This document shows, in pieces, positions 50,415 through 58,392 of a DNA stretch of 64,000 nt. A model generated the notes under the pieces. It saw nothing but the letters and a program-made list of their open reading frames with translations. It had not been told where the DNA came from and did no database searches. Position 1 is the stretch's first letter; every line of letters starts with the position of its first letter. The stretch comes from Actinokineospora alba. Lineage in GTDB: Bacteria; Actinomycetota; Actinomycetes; Mycobacteriales; Pseudonocardiaceae. The DNA is taken from contig NZ_SNXU01000001.1 in the NCBI RefSeq assembly GCF_004362515.1, forward strand, positions 5,332,001 through 5,396,000, in the 5' to 3' direction. Both the position numbers and the translations under genes were made by a program.

Positions 50415-50489
50415 CTGCCCATTCTCTCCTTGATCGTCACAACCCGTCGGCGCTAGCCTCCTACTTCAAGCCGACTTAAGGTCAAGGTC

Positions 50490-50915
50490 ATGCTCGACAT
50501 CGGTGAGGTGGTGCGGCGCACCGGCGTTCCCGCGTCCACTCTGCGCTACTACGAGGAGAAGGGCCTGCTCGCCGCGAGCGGCAGGCGCGGCCTGCGCCGC
50601 CAGTACGACGAGGGGGTGCTCGACCGGCTCGCCCTGATCGCCGTGGGCCGGGCGGCGGGCTTCTCCCTCGACGAGATCGCGGGCATGTTCGCCCCCGACG
50701 GCGCCCCGCGCATCGACCGGGTGCTCCTCACCGCCAAGGCCGACGAACTCGAGGCGACGATCACCAGGCTCACCGCCCTGCGCGACTCCCTCCGCCACGC
50801 CGCCGCCTGCCCCGCGCCGAGCCATCTGGCCTGCCCAACCTTCCGCCGCATCCTGGACGAGGCGACCTGGAACCAGCCGCCAGGTGTGGGGAAACTGGTG
50901 CCCATCCCGCAATGA
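50490..50915 (+). CDS. MerR-family transcriptional regulator
   Basis: 141 residues. 'MLDIGEVVRRTGVPASTLRY' and 'YEEKGLLAASGRRGLRRQYD' are the MerR winged helix, and 'DRLALIAVGRAAGFSLDEIA' the second half. The C-terminal dimer helix is followed by 'AACPAPSHLACPTFRRILDE' with two cysteines, as in redox- or metal-responsive SoxR-like members. Divergent from the methyltransferase, its likely target. Confidence 0.95.
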   Translation: MLDIGEVVRRTGVPASTLRYYEEKGLLAASGRRGLRRQYDEGVLDRLALIAVGRAAGFSLDEIAGMFAPDGAPRIDRVLLTAKADELEATITRLTALRDSLRHAAACPAPSHLACPTFRRILDEATWNQPPGVGKLVPIPQ

Positions 50916-50958
50916 CGCGCGACCTCGTTGTGGCAGAACGGATCCATGCCCGGCGTGG

Positions 50959-51450
50959 TCACCGCCGCATCCGCGGATCGTGCGAGGGGTCGGGATACAG
51001 GGGCGGGCAACCGCGATGGGCCGCCTCGGGGCGCAGCTCGAAGTGCCAGGGCTCGTTGCGGTAGATCTGGCACAGCCCGTACCTGGCGCCGTGTTCCGAC
51101 AGCCACGCCCTGGCGTCGAAGCCGACGTCGATCGCCTTCCCGGCGACATGAGGGGAGGTTTCGGGCGTGGCGACCCACCGCGCGGCCTCGGCCGCGGACC
51201 CGTACTTGGAGATCGCCCCGCGCAGCAGCCGGTCCTGGTACCTCGGGGAGCGCCATCCGCTGTTGACGACGAACTTGACGCCGTCGGCGGCGGCGTCCGT
51301 CGCCGCCACGCGCAGGGCGTGGAGAAGCTCGGGGTCGAGGTTGGCGACGCCGGGATACTCGTCGTCGAACACGGTCACACCCGCGGGGAGGGCGCCGTCG
51401 TCCGTACTCGCGCCCAGGGTCGTCGTTCGCACTGATGCCGTTTGACTCAT
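50959..51450 (-). CDS. vanY: D-Ala-D-Ala carboxypeptidase VanY-type (M15)
   Basis: 163 residues from ATG 51450. Catalytic motifs of M15 D,D-peptidases: 'KFVVNSGWRSPRYQDRLLRG', 'SPHVAGKAIDVGFDARAWLS' (S.H...G.A.D, zinc His and Asp) and 'IYRNEPWHFELRP' (catalytic Glu, zinc His). VanY removes the terminal D-Ala from pentapeptide precursors, lowering the number of glycopeptide targets. Unlike many VanY enzymes there is no signal peptide or membrane helix in front of the domain, so it may act in the cytoplasm, or be exported otherwise. The gene is divergent from vanRS and its leader matches that of vanH. Confidence 0.9.
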   Translation of the reverse strand: MSQTASVRTTTLGASTDDGALPAGVTVFDDEYPGVANLDPELLHALRVAATDAAADGVKFVVNSGWRSPRYQDRLLRGAISKYGSAAEAARWVATPETSPHVAGKAIDVGFDARAWLSEHGARYGLCQIYRNEPWHFELRPEAAHRGCPPLYPDPSHDPRMRR

Positions 51451-51456
51451 GCCGCG

Positions 51457-51501
51457 AGTCAAGTGAGCGTGGCGTTGCCGACCCGTATGCGGTTTTCGAT
51501 A
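51457..51501 (-). promoter_or_regulatory. vanY leader with VanR-box candidate
   Basis: The plus strand reads AGTCAAG at 51457-51463 and CGTATGCGGTTTTCGATA at 51484-51501. The same two elements occur before vanH at exactly the same distances from the start codon (7 and 34 bases). Read on the minus strand, TATCG recurs 11 bases upstream within GATATCGTCGGCCTATCGA, a helical-turn spacing typical of OmpR-type activators. The site also lies upstream of vanR on the plus strand. Confidence 0.7.
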
Positions 51502-51537
51502 GGCCGACGATATCGGCGGCCTCGTAGCATCGAGACC

Positions 51538-52245
51538 ATGCGCGTATTGATCGTCGAGGACGAGCCCTATATGGCGGAGGCCATCCGTGATGGGCTGCGC
51601 CTGGCGGCGATCGCGGCCGACATCGCCGGTGACGGTGACACCGCTCTGGAGCTGTTGAGCATCAACGCCTACGACATCGCCGTGCTCGACCGCGACATTC
51701 CCGGGCCCTCCGGCGACGAGATCGCCGAAAGCATCGTCGCCTCCGGCAGCGGCATGCCGATCCTCATGCTCACCGCCGCCGACCGGCTCGACGACAAGGC
51801 CTCGGGGTTCGGCCTCGGCGCCGACGACTACCTCACCAAGCCGTTCGACCTGCGTGAGCTCGTGCTCCGGCTTCGAGCGCTCGACCGCAGGCGTGCGCAC
51901 AACCGGCCGCCCGTGCGGGAGATCGCGGGCCTGCGGCTGGACCCGTTCCGCCGCGAGGTCTACCGGGACGGCCGGTACGTCGCACTGACCAGGAAGCAGT
52001 TCGCGGTGCTCGAGGTTCTCGTCGCCGCGGAAGGCGGTGTGATCAGCGCCGAGGAGTTGCTGGAGCGGGCATGGGATGAGAACGCGGACCCGTTCACCAA
52101 CGCCGTGCGCATCACGGTCTCGTCCCTGCGCAAGCGGCTCGGCGAACCCTGGCTGATCGCCACGGTGCCCGGCGTCGGCTACCGCATCGATGCCCAACCC
52201 GATACCCATCCCGACGCCGGGCGTGGGGGAGTGAACGGTGGATAG
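51538..52245 (+). CDS. vanR: Glycopeptide-sensing response regulator
   Basis: 235 residues: receiver 'MRVLIVEDEPYMAEAIRDGL' with the phospho-acceptor Asp in 'YDIAVLDRDIPGPSGDE' and the conserved Lys in 'DDYLTKPFDL', then an OmpR winged helix ('LTRKQFAVLEVLVAAEGGVI', 'VRITVSSLRKRLGEPWLIAT', 'VPGVGYRID'). Strong VanR-type character given adjacent vanS and vanHAX. All catalytic residues are present, unlike the atypical regulator at 25422. It overlaps vanS by 8 bases. Confidence 0.95.
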   Translation: MRVLIVEDEPYMAEAIRDGLRLAAIAADIAGDGDTALELLSINAYDIAVLDRDIPGPSGDEIAESIVASGSGMPILMLTAADRLDDKASGFGLGADDYLTKPFDLRELVLRLRALDRRRAHNRPPVREIAGLRLDPFRREVYRDGRYVALTRKQFAVLEVLVAAEGGVISAEELLERAWDENADPFTNAVRITVSSLRKRLGEPWLIATVPGVGYRIDAQPDTHPDAGRGGVNGG

Positions 52246-53344
52246 GGAACCTGGTTTGAGTGTCCGGCTCAAACTCACCCTCAGCTATGCCGGGTTCCTG
52301 ATGATCGCCGGAATTCTGCTGCTCGCGGTCGTGTGGGTGTTTCTGCTGAGGTACGTGCCCGAGGAGATCTACATCCCCGCGAGGTCCGAGCCGCCCGGGT
52401 TCCCCGGTCCGCCCTTCGTGCCCGACCGTGACGCACTAGAGCGCGCCTTCGCCCCGAAGGTACTCGCGGCGCTGGCGTTCCTGCTGGTGTTCGGCCTCGT
52501 CGGCGGATGGGTTCTCGCGGGCCACATGCTCGCGCCGCTGAGCCACATCACCAAGGCCACCCGCCTGGCCGGGGACGGATCGCTGTCGCACCGGATCCAG
52601 TTGGACGGCCGCAACGACGAGTTCCGCGAACTCGCCGACACCTTCGACACCATGCTCGCGCGGCTCGAGGCGCACGTCGCCGAACAGCAGCGATTCGCCG
52701 CCAACGCCTCCCACGAGCTGCGCACCCCGCTGGCGATCACACAGACCCTGCTCGACGTGGCCCGCAACGATCCGAATCAGGACACCGGCGAACTCGTCAA
52801 CCGCCTGCACCTGGTCAACACCCGGGCGATCGACCTCACCGAGGCACTGCTCCTGCTCAGCCGCGCCGACCAGCGGGCCTTCACCCGGGAACACGTCGAC
52901 CTGTCGCTCATCGCGGAGGAAGCCACGGAAACGCTTCTCCCGCTCGCCGAGAAACACGGCCTCACCATCGAGACCTCCGGTGACATCGCCCCCACCACCG
53001 GCTCCCACGCGCTTCTGCTGCAGGTGGCCACGAACCTCGTGCACAACGCGATCGTCCACAACCTGCCCGAAGGGGGCACCGTGTGGGTGAGGACCCACGT
53101 TCGCCCCAAGACCGTGGCGTTCACCGTCGAGAACACCGGCAAGAAGCTCTCCGCGCACCTGGTCGCCACGCTTGTCGAGCCGTTTCAGCGTGGCACCGAA
53201 CGCATCCGCACCGACCACGCCGGCGTCGGCCTCGGCCTGGCCATCGTCAAGAGCATCGTCCAGGCGCACGACGGCACCCTCACCCTGACCCCGCGCCAGG
53301 GCGGTGGGCTTTCCGTCACGGTGGAACTGCCCGCCGCTCGGTGA
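52238..53344 (+). CDS. vanS: Glycopeptide-sensing histidine kinase
   Basis: 368 residues. Two membrane helices (about 15-37 and 74-95) flank a short extracytoplasmic loop of 35 residues, as in actinobacterial VanS. HAMP region, then the H-box 'RFAANASHELRTPLAITQTL', N-box 'LVHNAIVHNLPEGGTVW', G-boxes 'DHAGVGLGLAIVKSIVQAH'. The kinase senses glycopeptide or its effect on the wall and phosphorylates VanR. Followed by a hairpin terminator shared with vanX. Confidence 0.95.
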   Translation: MDREPGLSVRLKLTLSYAGFLMIAGILLLAVVWVFLLRYVPEEIYIPARSEPPGFPGPPFVPDRDALERAFAPKVLAALAFLLVFGLVGGWVLAGHMLAPLSHITKATRLAGDGSLSHRIQLDGRNDEFRELADTFDTMLARLEAHVAEQQRFAANASHELRTPLAITQTLLDVARNDPNQDTGELVNRLHLVNTRAIDLTEALLLLSRADQRAFTREHVDLSLIAEEATETLLPLAEKHGLTIETSGDIAPTTGSHALLLQVATNLVHNAIVHNLPEGGTVWVRTHVRPKTVAFTVENTGKKLSAHLVATLVEPFQRGTERIRTDHAGVGLGLAIVKSIVQAHDGTLTLTPRQGGGLSVTVELPAAR

Positions 53345-53349
53345 CCGGA

Positions 53350-53382
53350 CTGGCGCCCCGCGGTGATGTCGCGGGACGCCAG
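53350..53382. terminator. Terminator between vanS and vanX
   Basis: Inverted repeat CTGGCGCCCCGCG / CGCGGGACGCCAG, 13 bp with one mismatch and a 7-base loop, between the convergent stops of vanS and vanX. Confidence 0.75.
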
Positions 53383-53394
53383 GTCACTGGTCGA

Positions 53395-54003
53395 CTACGT
53401 GATGGGAAAGTCGAAATAGGTGTCCGGATACGGTTCGCCCTTCAGCGTGTAATGCCACCACTCGCGCTCGTACGAGCTGAAGCCGCAGTCCTCCATGAGG
53501 GAACGAAGGTGTTGGCGGTGCTGGGTTTCGACCGGCGTGATCCCCCTCGCCCCATGATGTGAGAGTGAATCCATCAGATCATGGTGACCGCCCATGGGAG
53601 CGAGTTCACCGGTGCCCAAGTGGTAGAGCGTCAAGTCGACGGTGCTGCCGCGACTGTGGCCCGACTTGGCCGCCACATAGCCTTTGTCGAACATCTCGGC
53701 CCGGTCGAGGTTCGGATAGTGGCGCGACTTCGTCCGGCCGTCCTCCGGCTGCGTCGACCAGCGCCGAAAGCAGTCCACGGCGCGTTGCGGGCGGTAGCCA
53801 TCCCAGACGAGCAAGCCGAAGCCAAGGGAGGCGGCCTTCTCCTGGGCACTCTCCAGGGCCGCGCACAAGTCCCTCGTGCCGACAACCCGGTTCGCCTCGT
53901 ACCCGTCCACCGGCTTGCCGGTGAAGTTGTCCCACGTGGCGTACTTGGCATCCCACCGGATCCCGGGCACACACTCGTCCAAGTAGACGAAGTCGTCCTT
54001 CAT
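53395..54003 (-). CDS. vanX: D-Ala-D-Ala dipeptidase
   Basis: 202 residues. 'DECVPGIRWDAKYATWDNFT', 'LVWDGYRPQRAVDCFRRW', the zinc site 'SGHSRGSTVDLTLYHL' and 'REWWHYTLKG' with catalytic Glu and zinc His, and 'MGGHHDLMDSLSHH' are all VanX features. It destroys D-Ala-D-Ala so that D-Ala-D-Lac is used in the wall. The ATG overlaps the ligase stop by 4 bases (ATGA). Confidence 0.97.
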   Translation of the reverse strand: MKDDFVYLDECVPGIRWDAKYATWDNFTGKPVDGYEANRVVGTRDLCAALESAQEKAASLGFGLLVWDGYRPQRAVDCFRRWSTQPEDGRTKSRHYPNLDRAEMFDKGYVAAKSGHSRGSTVDLTLYHLGTGELAPMGGHHDLMDSLSHHGARGITPVETQHRQHLRSLMEDCGFSSYEREWWHYTLKGEPYPDTYFDFPIT

Positions 54004-55040
54004 CGGGTTTTCCCGCGCACTGCCAACGACACGATCCGGTCGATCACTGCGGCGAGCGGCAACCCCGCGGCGGCCATCATCCTCGGGTAGCGGCTGTACG
54101 AGGTCAGGCCGGGCAGCGTGTTGACCTCGTTGAGCACGACTGTCCCGTCCTCCTTCAGGAACAGGTCCACGCGCGCGAGGCCCCGACAGCCCAGAGCGCG
54201 ATACACGGCCTTCGCGGTCTCCTGGACGAGCGAGCGCGTCGCTGCCGGGATATCGGCGGGCACGGTTATCGTCGAGTTCTCGGAACCACTCTCCGGCGCG
54301 CTTTCCTGGTGGATTCGGAAAATGCCATGGGAGAGCGTGATCTGGTCCACCTCGCCCGCGATCAGGTCCGACCCGTCACCCAGGATCGCGCACCCGACCT
54401 CGCTGCCGACGACAGTCTCCTCGATCAACACCTTCGAGTCGTACTGCCTCGCGCTCTCCACCGCAGCAGGCAGGTCCTCTTTGCCGGACACCTTGGTGAC
54501 ACCGAACGACGACCCGGAACGGGCGGGCTTGACGAAGACGGGATAGGCGAACTGGCCGGGATCAAGCTGTCCGTCCGCCGGGACCGTCCAGAAATTCGGC
54601 GTCGCGATTCCCGCGCTCCTGGCGACCAGGTAGGTCAAGGACTTGTCCATGCACAGGGCGGAGCTTTGGATATCGCAGCCGGCGTAGGGGATGCCGGAGA
54701 GCTCCAGCAAACCCTGCATCGCACCGTCCTCGCCAAACCTGCCGTGCAGGATGGGCAACACGGCGTCCAGCCTGACCGCTTCGGGTCGACCACCATCCAG
54801 GACAAGCAGTCCGTGGACGTCTCGGTCCGGTGACAGCATGGCCGGACGGCGACCGCGGTCCTCCCACCCTGTCTCCGGGCCGTCGCACAGCAGCCAGGCG
54901 CCGCCCTTGGTGATCCCGATCCAGAACGGTTCGTACTTCTCGGTGTCGAGGTTCTTCGCGACCTCTTGCGCGGACTTGACGGAGACGGGATGTTCCTCGG
55001 AGAAGCCCCCGAATATGATCCCGACCTTCAACTTATCCAT
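54000..55040 (-). CDS. vanA: D-Ala-D-lactate ligase (VanA type)
   Basis: 346 residues of the ATP-grasp D-Ala ligase family. The C-terminal half reads 'GEVDQITLSHGIFRIHQESA', 'SENSTITVPADIPA', 'ALGCRGLARVDLFLKEDGTV', 'LNEVNTLPGLTSYSRYPRMM', close to VanA/VanM enzymes. The omega-loop His (GIFRIHQE) replaces the Tyr of D-Ala-D-Ala ligases and marks lactate specificity. It makes the depsipeptide that replaces D-Ala-D-Ala. It overlaps vanH by 8 bases and vanX by 4. Confidence 0.96.
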   Translation of the reverse strand: MDKLKVGIIFGGFSEEHPVSVKSAQEVAKNLDTEKYEPFWIGITKGGAWLLCDGPETGWEDRGRRPAMLSPDRDVHGLLVLDGGRPEAVRLDAVLPILHGRFGEDGAMQGLLELSGIPYAGCDIQSSALCMDKSLTYLVARSAGIATPNFWTVPADGQLDPGQFAYPVFVKPARSGSSFGVTKVSGKEDLPAAVESARQYDSKVLIEETVVGSEVGCAILGDGSDLIAGEVDQITLSHGIFRIHQESAPESGSENSTITVPADIPAATRSLVQETAKAVYRALGCRGLARVDLFLKEDGTVVLNEVNTLPGLTSYSRYPRMMAAAGLPLAAVIDRIVSLAVRGKTR

Positions 55041-56067
55041 GCTGGTTTCCGCTTTCGAATCTCAGGCAGTTGAGGATGGAATTTTCCACGGTGTCGCTCA
55101 ACGCGTGGTCGGTGTAATAGGCCGTGTGCGGGCTGATGAGCACATTCGGCAGTTCCTGCAGCCGCAACAGCGGCTTGTTGTCGACCGGCTTGTCCCGGTG
55201 GTCGGCGTAGAAGATCCCTTCCTCGCCCTCGAGGACGTCCAGCGCCGCGCCGCTCAACCTGCCGCTCTCCAATGCCGAAAGGAGGGCTTCGGTGTCGAGA
55301 AGCGGACCGCGACCGGTGTTGATGACGAACGCGCCGTGCTTCATCCGCGCGATGCGTCGGCGATCGAGGAGATGGCGCGTGTCCGCGGTGAGCGGCGTAT
55401 GGAGCGTGACGACGTCGCTCAGCCGGAGCAGTTCATCGAGAGGGACGTACTCGGCCGAATCTCCGGGACGGTTGTCGTGGGCCACCACCCGGCAGCCGAA
55501 CCCCCGGAGCCGGTCCATGACCGCCGCGCCGATGCGTCCCGTCCCGACCACGCCGATGGTCAGATCGCGGAGTTCTCTCCCTCGCGTGTCATCCAGCCGG
55601 TAATCATGGATATCCGTGCGGCGAATGATGGATTTGGCGTTTCGCACCACCATCAGCATCAGCATCAGCGTGTAATCGGCCACGCTGTCCGGCGAATAGG
55701 TGACATTCTCGACGGCAACGCCGATGCTTTCGGCGTAGGGCACATCGAGGTGGTTGTACCCGATGCTTCTCGTGGAGATGTACTCCACCCCGGCCCGCCT
55801 GAGCGCGAGCAGAGTGGGGTTGGCGATGCGCGTCTTGTGGCCGACGCTGACGCAACGGTTCCCGAACGCCAGGTCGACGTTGGCCTCGGATACGGGCGCC
55901 TCGGTGATGGTCGGCGTGACACCACAGCGAGGTGCCAGCTCTCGGAACAGAACCGCCTCGTCCGGGCCGCAGCCGTAAATCGTGATTCCCGTCGTCGGGG
56001 CAGCCGAGGAGGGCGTCGGCGATCGGGTGCGCAGGGCCGCTGAGCTTGCTCGTTCGCTGGAGGACAT
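55033..56067 (-). CDS. vanH: D-lactate dehydrogenase (pyruvate-reducing)
   Basis: 344 residues from ATG 56067, supported by GGAGG directly upstream. 'GITIYGCGPDEAVLFRELAP', the NAD fold 'LTIGVVGTGRIGAAVMDRLR', 'FVINTGRGPLLDTEALLSAL' (active Arg region) and 'LISPHTAYYTDHALSDTVEN' (catalytic His) identify the VanH group. It reduces pyruvate to D-lactate for the ligase. First gene of vanHAX. A frame continues upstream of this start into the divergent prenyl-transferase gene but is non-coding. Confidence 0.96.
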   Translation of the reverse strand: MSSSERASSAALRTRSPTPSSAAPTTGITIYGCGPDEAVLFRELAPRCGVTPTITEAPVSEANVDLAFGNRCVSVGHKTRIANPTLLALRRAGVEYISTRSIGYNHLDVPYAESIGVAVENVTYSPDSVADYTLMLMLMVVRNAKSIIRRTDIHDYRLDDTRGRELRDLTIGVVGTGRIGAAVMDRLRGFGCRVVAHDNRPGDSAEYVPLDELLRLSDVVTLHTPLTADTRHLLDRRRIARMKHGAFVINTGRGPLLDTEALLSALESGRLSGAALDVLEGEEGIFYADHRDKPVDNKPLLRLQELPNVLISPHTAYYTDHALSDTVENSILNCLRFESGNQHG

Positions 56068-56073
56068 GCCTCC

Positions 56074-56118
56074 AGTCAAGGCAGTGGCGTGTCGCAGGCG
56101 CGTATGCGGTTTTCGATA
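56074..56118 (-). promoter_or_regulatory. vanH leader with VanR-box candidate
   Basis: AGTCAAG at 56074-56080 and CGTATGCGGTTTTCGATA at 56101-56118 (plus-strand reading) repeat the vanY leader at identical distances from the start codon. The region also lies 98 bases before the divergent polyprenyl synthase gene. Confidence 0.75.
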
Positions 56119-56215
56119 TGCGGGCAACAAGCTACCGGTCGGTAATGGGATGACGGTGCGGCAGGATGATCTAGGGAGCCTGCCGTCCTGGTGCGGGCGT
56201 GGGGGAGGGGGACGC

Positions 56216-57305
56216 GTGTCGGTCGCGGGTTTCGCGGAGCGTGACAGTGGGCAGGCAGAGGAGTGGCTCGATCCTGCCCAGCTCCGTTCGACAGTGGAGG
56301 CTCTGCTCACCGACTTCTTCGCTGGGCAGGAACGGCTGGCGCCTGAGTTGGCGGAGTTGGGGATCTTCACCGAGCGGCTGCGGGATCTCTTCGCCGCGGG
56401 GGGCAAACGCATCCGCCCGCACCTGTGTGTGTGCGGCTGGCGTGCGGTCCGCGACGACCCACCACCACCAGCGTTGTGGCGGGTCGCCGCCTCGCTGGAG
56501 TTGTTCCACGCGTTCGCCTTGGTCCACGACGATGTGATGGACCGCTCGGAGTTGCGCCGGGGGAGACCTACGGCGCACCGCGCGTTCGCCGCCCGGCACG
56601 GGCACCGGCCCGACGCCGACGCGTTCGGCACCGACGCGGCGATCCTGCTTGGCGACCTGGCGCTGGGGTGGTCGTTCGAGATCCTGCACAGCCCGGACCT
56701 CGCGCCGGAACAGCGCGATCGCGTGTGGCCGATCCTCAACTCCCTGAGGAGCGAGACCCTGGTCGGCCAGTACCTCGACCTGTCGTCGGCGGGCCAGGAG
56801 GTGGACGGGCATGAGACCGCTTGGCGGATCGTCCGGCTGAAGACGACGAAGTACACCTTCGAACGCCCGCTCCAACTCGGCGCCGTGCTCGCGGGCGCGG
56901 ATGGCGACCAGGTGCGCGTGCTGTCGGATTACGCCGTGCCGCTGGGGGACGCGTTCCAGTTACGGGATGACCTCCTCGGCGTGTTCGGCGATCCCCGGCA
57001 GACCGGGAAGGGCGCGCTGGACGATCTCCGGAGCGGCAAGAACACCGTCCTCGTCGCGACCGCCCATGACCGCGCCACCCCCGGCCCAGGCCGGGATTCT
57101 GCGCGCGCACCTGGGGAACCCGGACCTCGACGAGGCAGGCGCCGACGAGGTTCGGCAGGTGCTGACCGACACCGGCGCGCGGGCGCGGGCGGAGCGCCTC
57201 ATCGACACTCTGCGCGTCCAGGCGCTCGCCGCACTCGACACGGACCTGTTGCGGCCCGGCGCGGTGGCTGCACTGCGCGAACTCGCCTGCGCCATCGCCA
57301 CCTGA
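56216..57305 (+). CDS. Polyprenyl diphosphate synthase with apparent frameshift
   Basis: From GTG 56216 (behind GGGGGAGGGG) the frame has the trans-prenyltransferase motifs 'GGKRIRPHLCVCGW', first Asp-rich motif 'LVHDDVMDRSELRRGRPTAH' and second 'FQLRDDLLGVFGDPRQTGKG'. After 'GKNTVLVATAHDRATP' the frame degenerates into Arg/Gly-rich sequence, while the +1 frame continues 'PAQAGILRAHLGNPDLDEAG' to a normal C-terminus ending 'LRELACAIAT' at 57305. The switch is at the CCCCC run 57078-57082; removing one C restores a 362-residue enzyme. This is either a sequencing error or a real frameshift. The enzyme would make the C15 or C20 diphosphate for the terpene synthase 22 bases downstream. Confidence 0.85.
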
Positions 57306-57327
57306 GCACCGCATCCTGAGGAGCACC

Positions 57328-58392
57328 ATGCCAGAGCTGTCCGTCGAAACCGGCACCCTAGCCCTGTACTGCCCGATCCCGTTGGTCCTGCACCCGAACG
57401 CCGCCGCTGTGCAGGGCCGATCGTTCGCCTGGATGGAGCGGTTCCGCCTGTTCGGGGACGGCAGGATCCCGCGAGAGAACGCGTTGGCCACCGAAAGCGC
57501 CCGGGTCACCGGCAGCATGATGCCCAGCGCGCCGGACGACCTGTTGCTGCTGTTCGTGACCTACATGTACTGGGGCTTCATGGTCGACGACCTGGTCGAT
57601 GTCGGCACCCCGGAGCAGCGTTCCCAGCAGTACCGCGAGCTCGCGCCGCGCCTGCTGCGCGCCCTCGAATCGCCGCTGGTCGACGCGCCGGACGACCCCC
57701 CGTACGTCGCGCTGTTCCGTGACATGCGCGGCTACGTCGCCCAGCACGCCTCGCCCGCGCAGACCCGCCTGTGGGTCGACGCCTTCCACGAGTGGCTGCT
57801 CGGCGTCGCCCTGGAACTGGTCGACGCGCGATGCGGTGTGCTGCCGACGGTCGATGGGTATTTGTTCATCAAGATGTTCTCCAGTGCCGCGCGCGCGGTC
57901 ACCTCCACGTTGGAGATCTGCGGTGGCGGCGGCGAGCTGCCCGCGGAGGAACGGGAAAGCCCGGCGGTGACGGCGCTGACCCAGGCCGTCAGCGTGCTGA
58001 TGAACCTCTACGCAGACCTGTTCTCCCACGGCAAGGAGGCCTCAGGCGACTACAACATCATCAACGTGCTGATGGCCGAGACCGGCGTCGACCGCGATGC
58101 GGCGGTGGGCGAGGCGATCGGCCTGTGCGACCGCGTCATGGTGCTGTTCCTCCGCCTGCGCGCCGAGGTCGCTCCCCGAGTCACGCCGCAGACCCGCGCC
58201 TACCTGGACAACCTGGGGGCCACCTTGAGCGGAGTGCTCGACTGGTGCGCGACCGCCGCCCGGCTCAAGTCGGGCCGCGCCACCCGCCTCGAGCGCGTGG
58301 ACCAGCCGTCCCGCGCGGATACCGGAGCGCCGCCGTACCCGAACATCGCGTGGTGGTGGGACCAACTCGACTCGTCCCAGGGATCCCGATGA
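57328..58392 (+). CDS. Class I terpene synthase
   Basis: 354 residues. The Asp-rich motif is 'VDDLVD' (D87-D91, DDxxD). The second metal motif is 'NLYADLFSHGKEASGDYNII': where the family has N-D-x2-S-x3-E, this protein has A229-D230-S233-E237, so the first metal ligand is missing. The C-terminus 'PNIAWWWDQLDSSQ' resembles the WxW end of sesqui- and diterpene cyclases. It cyclises a linear prenyl diphosphate. It overlaps the P450 gene by 4 bases (ATGA). Product cannot be predicted. Confidence 0.92.
   Translation: MPELSVETGTLALYCPIPLVLHPNAAAVQGRSFAWMERFRLFGDGRIPRENALATESARVTGSMMPSAPDDLLLLFVTYMYWGFMVDDLVDVGTPEQRSQQYRELAPRLLRALESPLVDAPDDPPYVALFRDMRGYVAQHASPAQTRLWVDAFHEWLLGVALELVDARCGVLPTVDGYLFIKMFSSAARAVTSTLEICGGGGELPAEERESPAVTALTQAVSVLMNLYADLFSHGKEASGDYNIINVLMAETGVDRDAAVGEAIGLCDRVMVLFLRLRAEVAPRVTPQTRAYLDNLGATLSGVLDWCATAARLKSGRATRLERVDQPSRADTGAPPYPNIAWWWDQLDSSQGSR

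Noticed and set aside
55982..56215. An N-terminal extension of the polyprenyl synthase from ATG 55982
   Set aside because: It would overlap the vanH start and its control region; GTG 56216 has a strong ribosome-binding site and fits the family.
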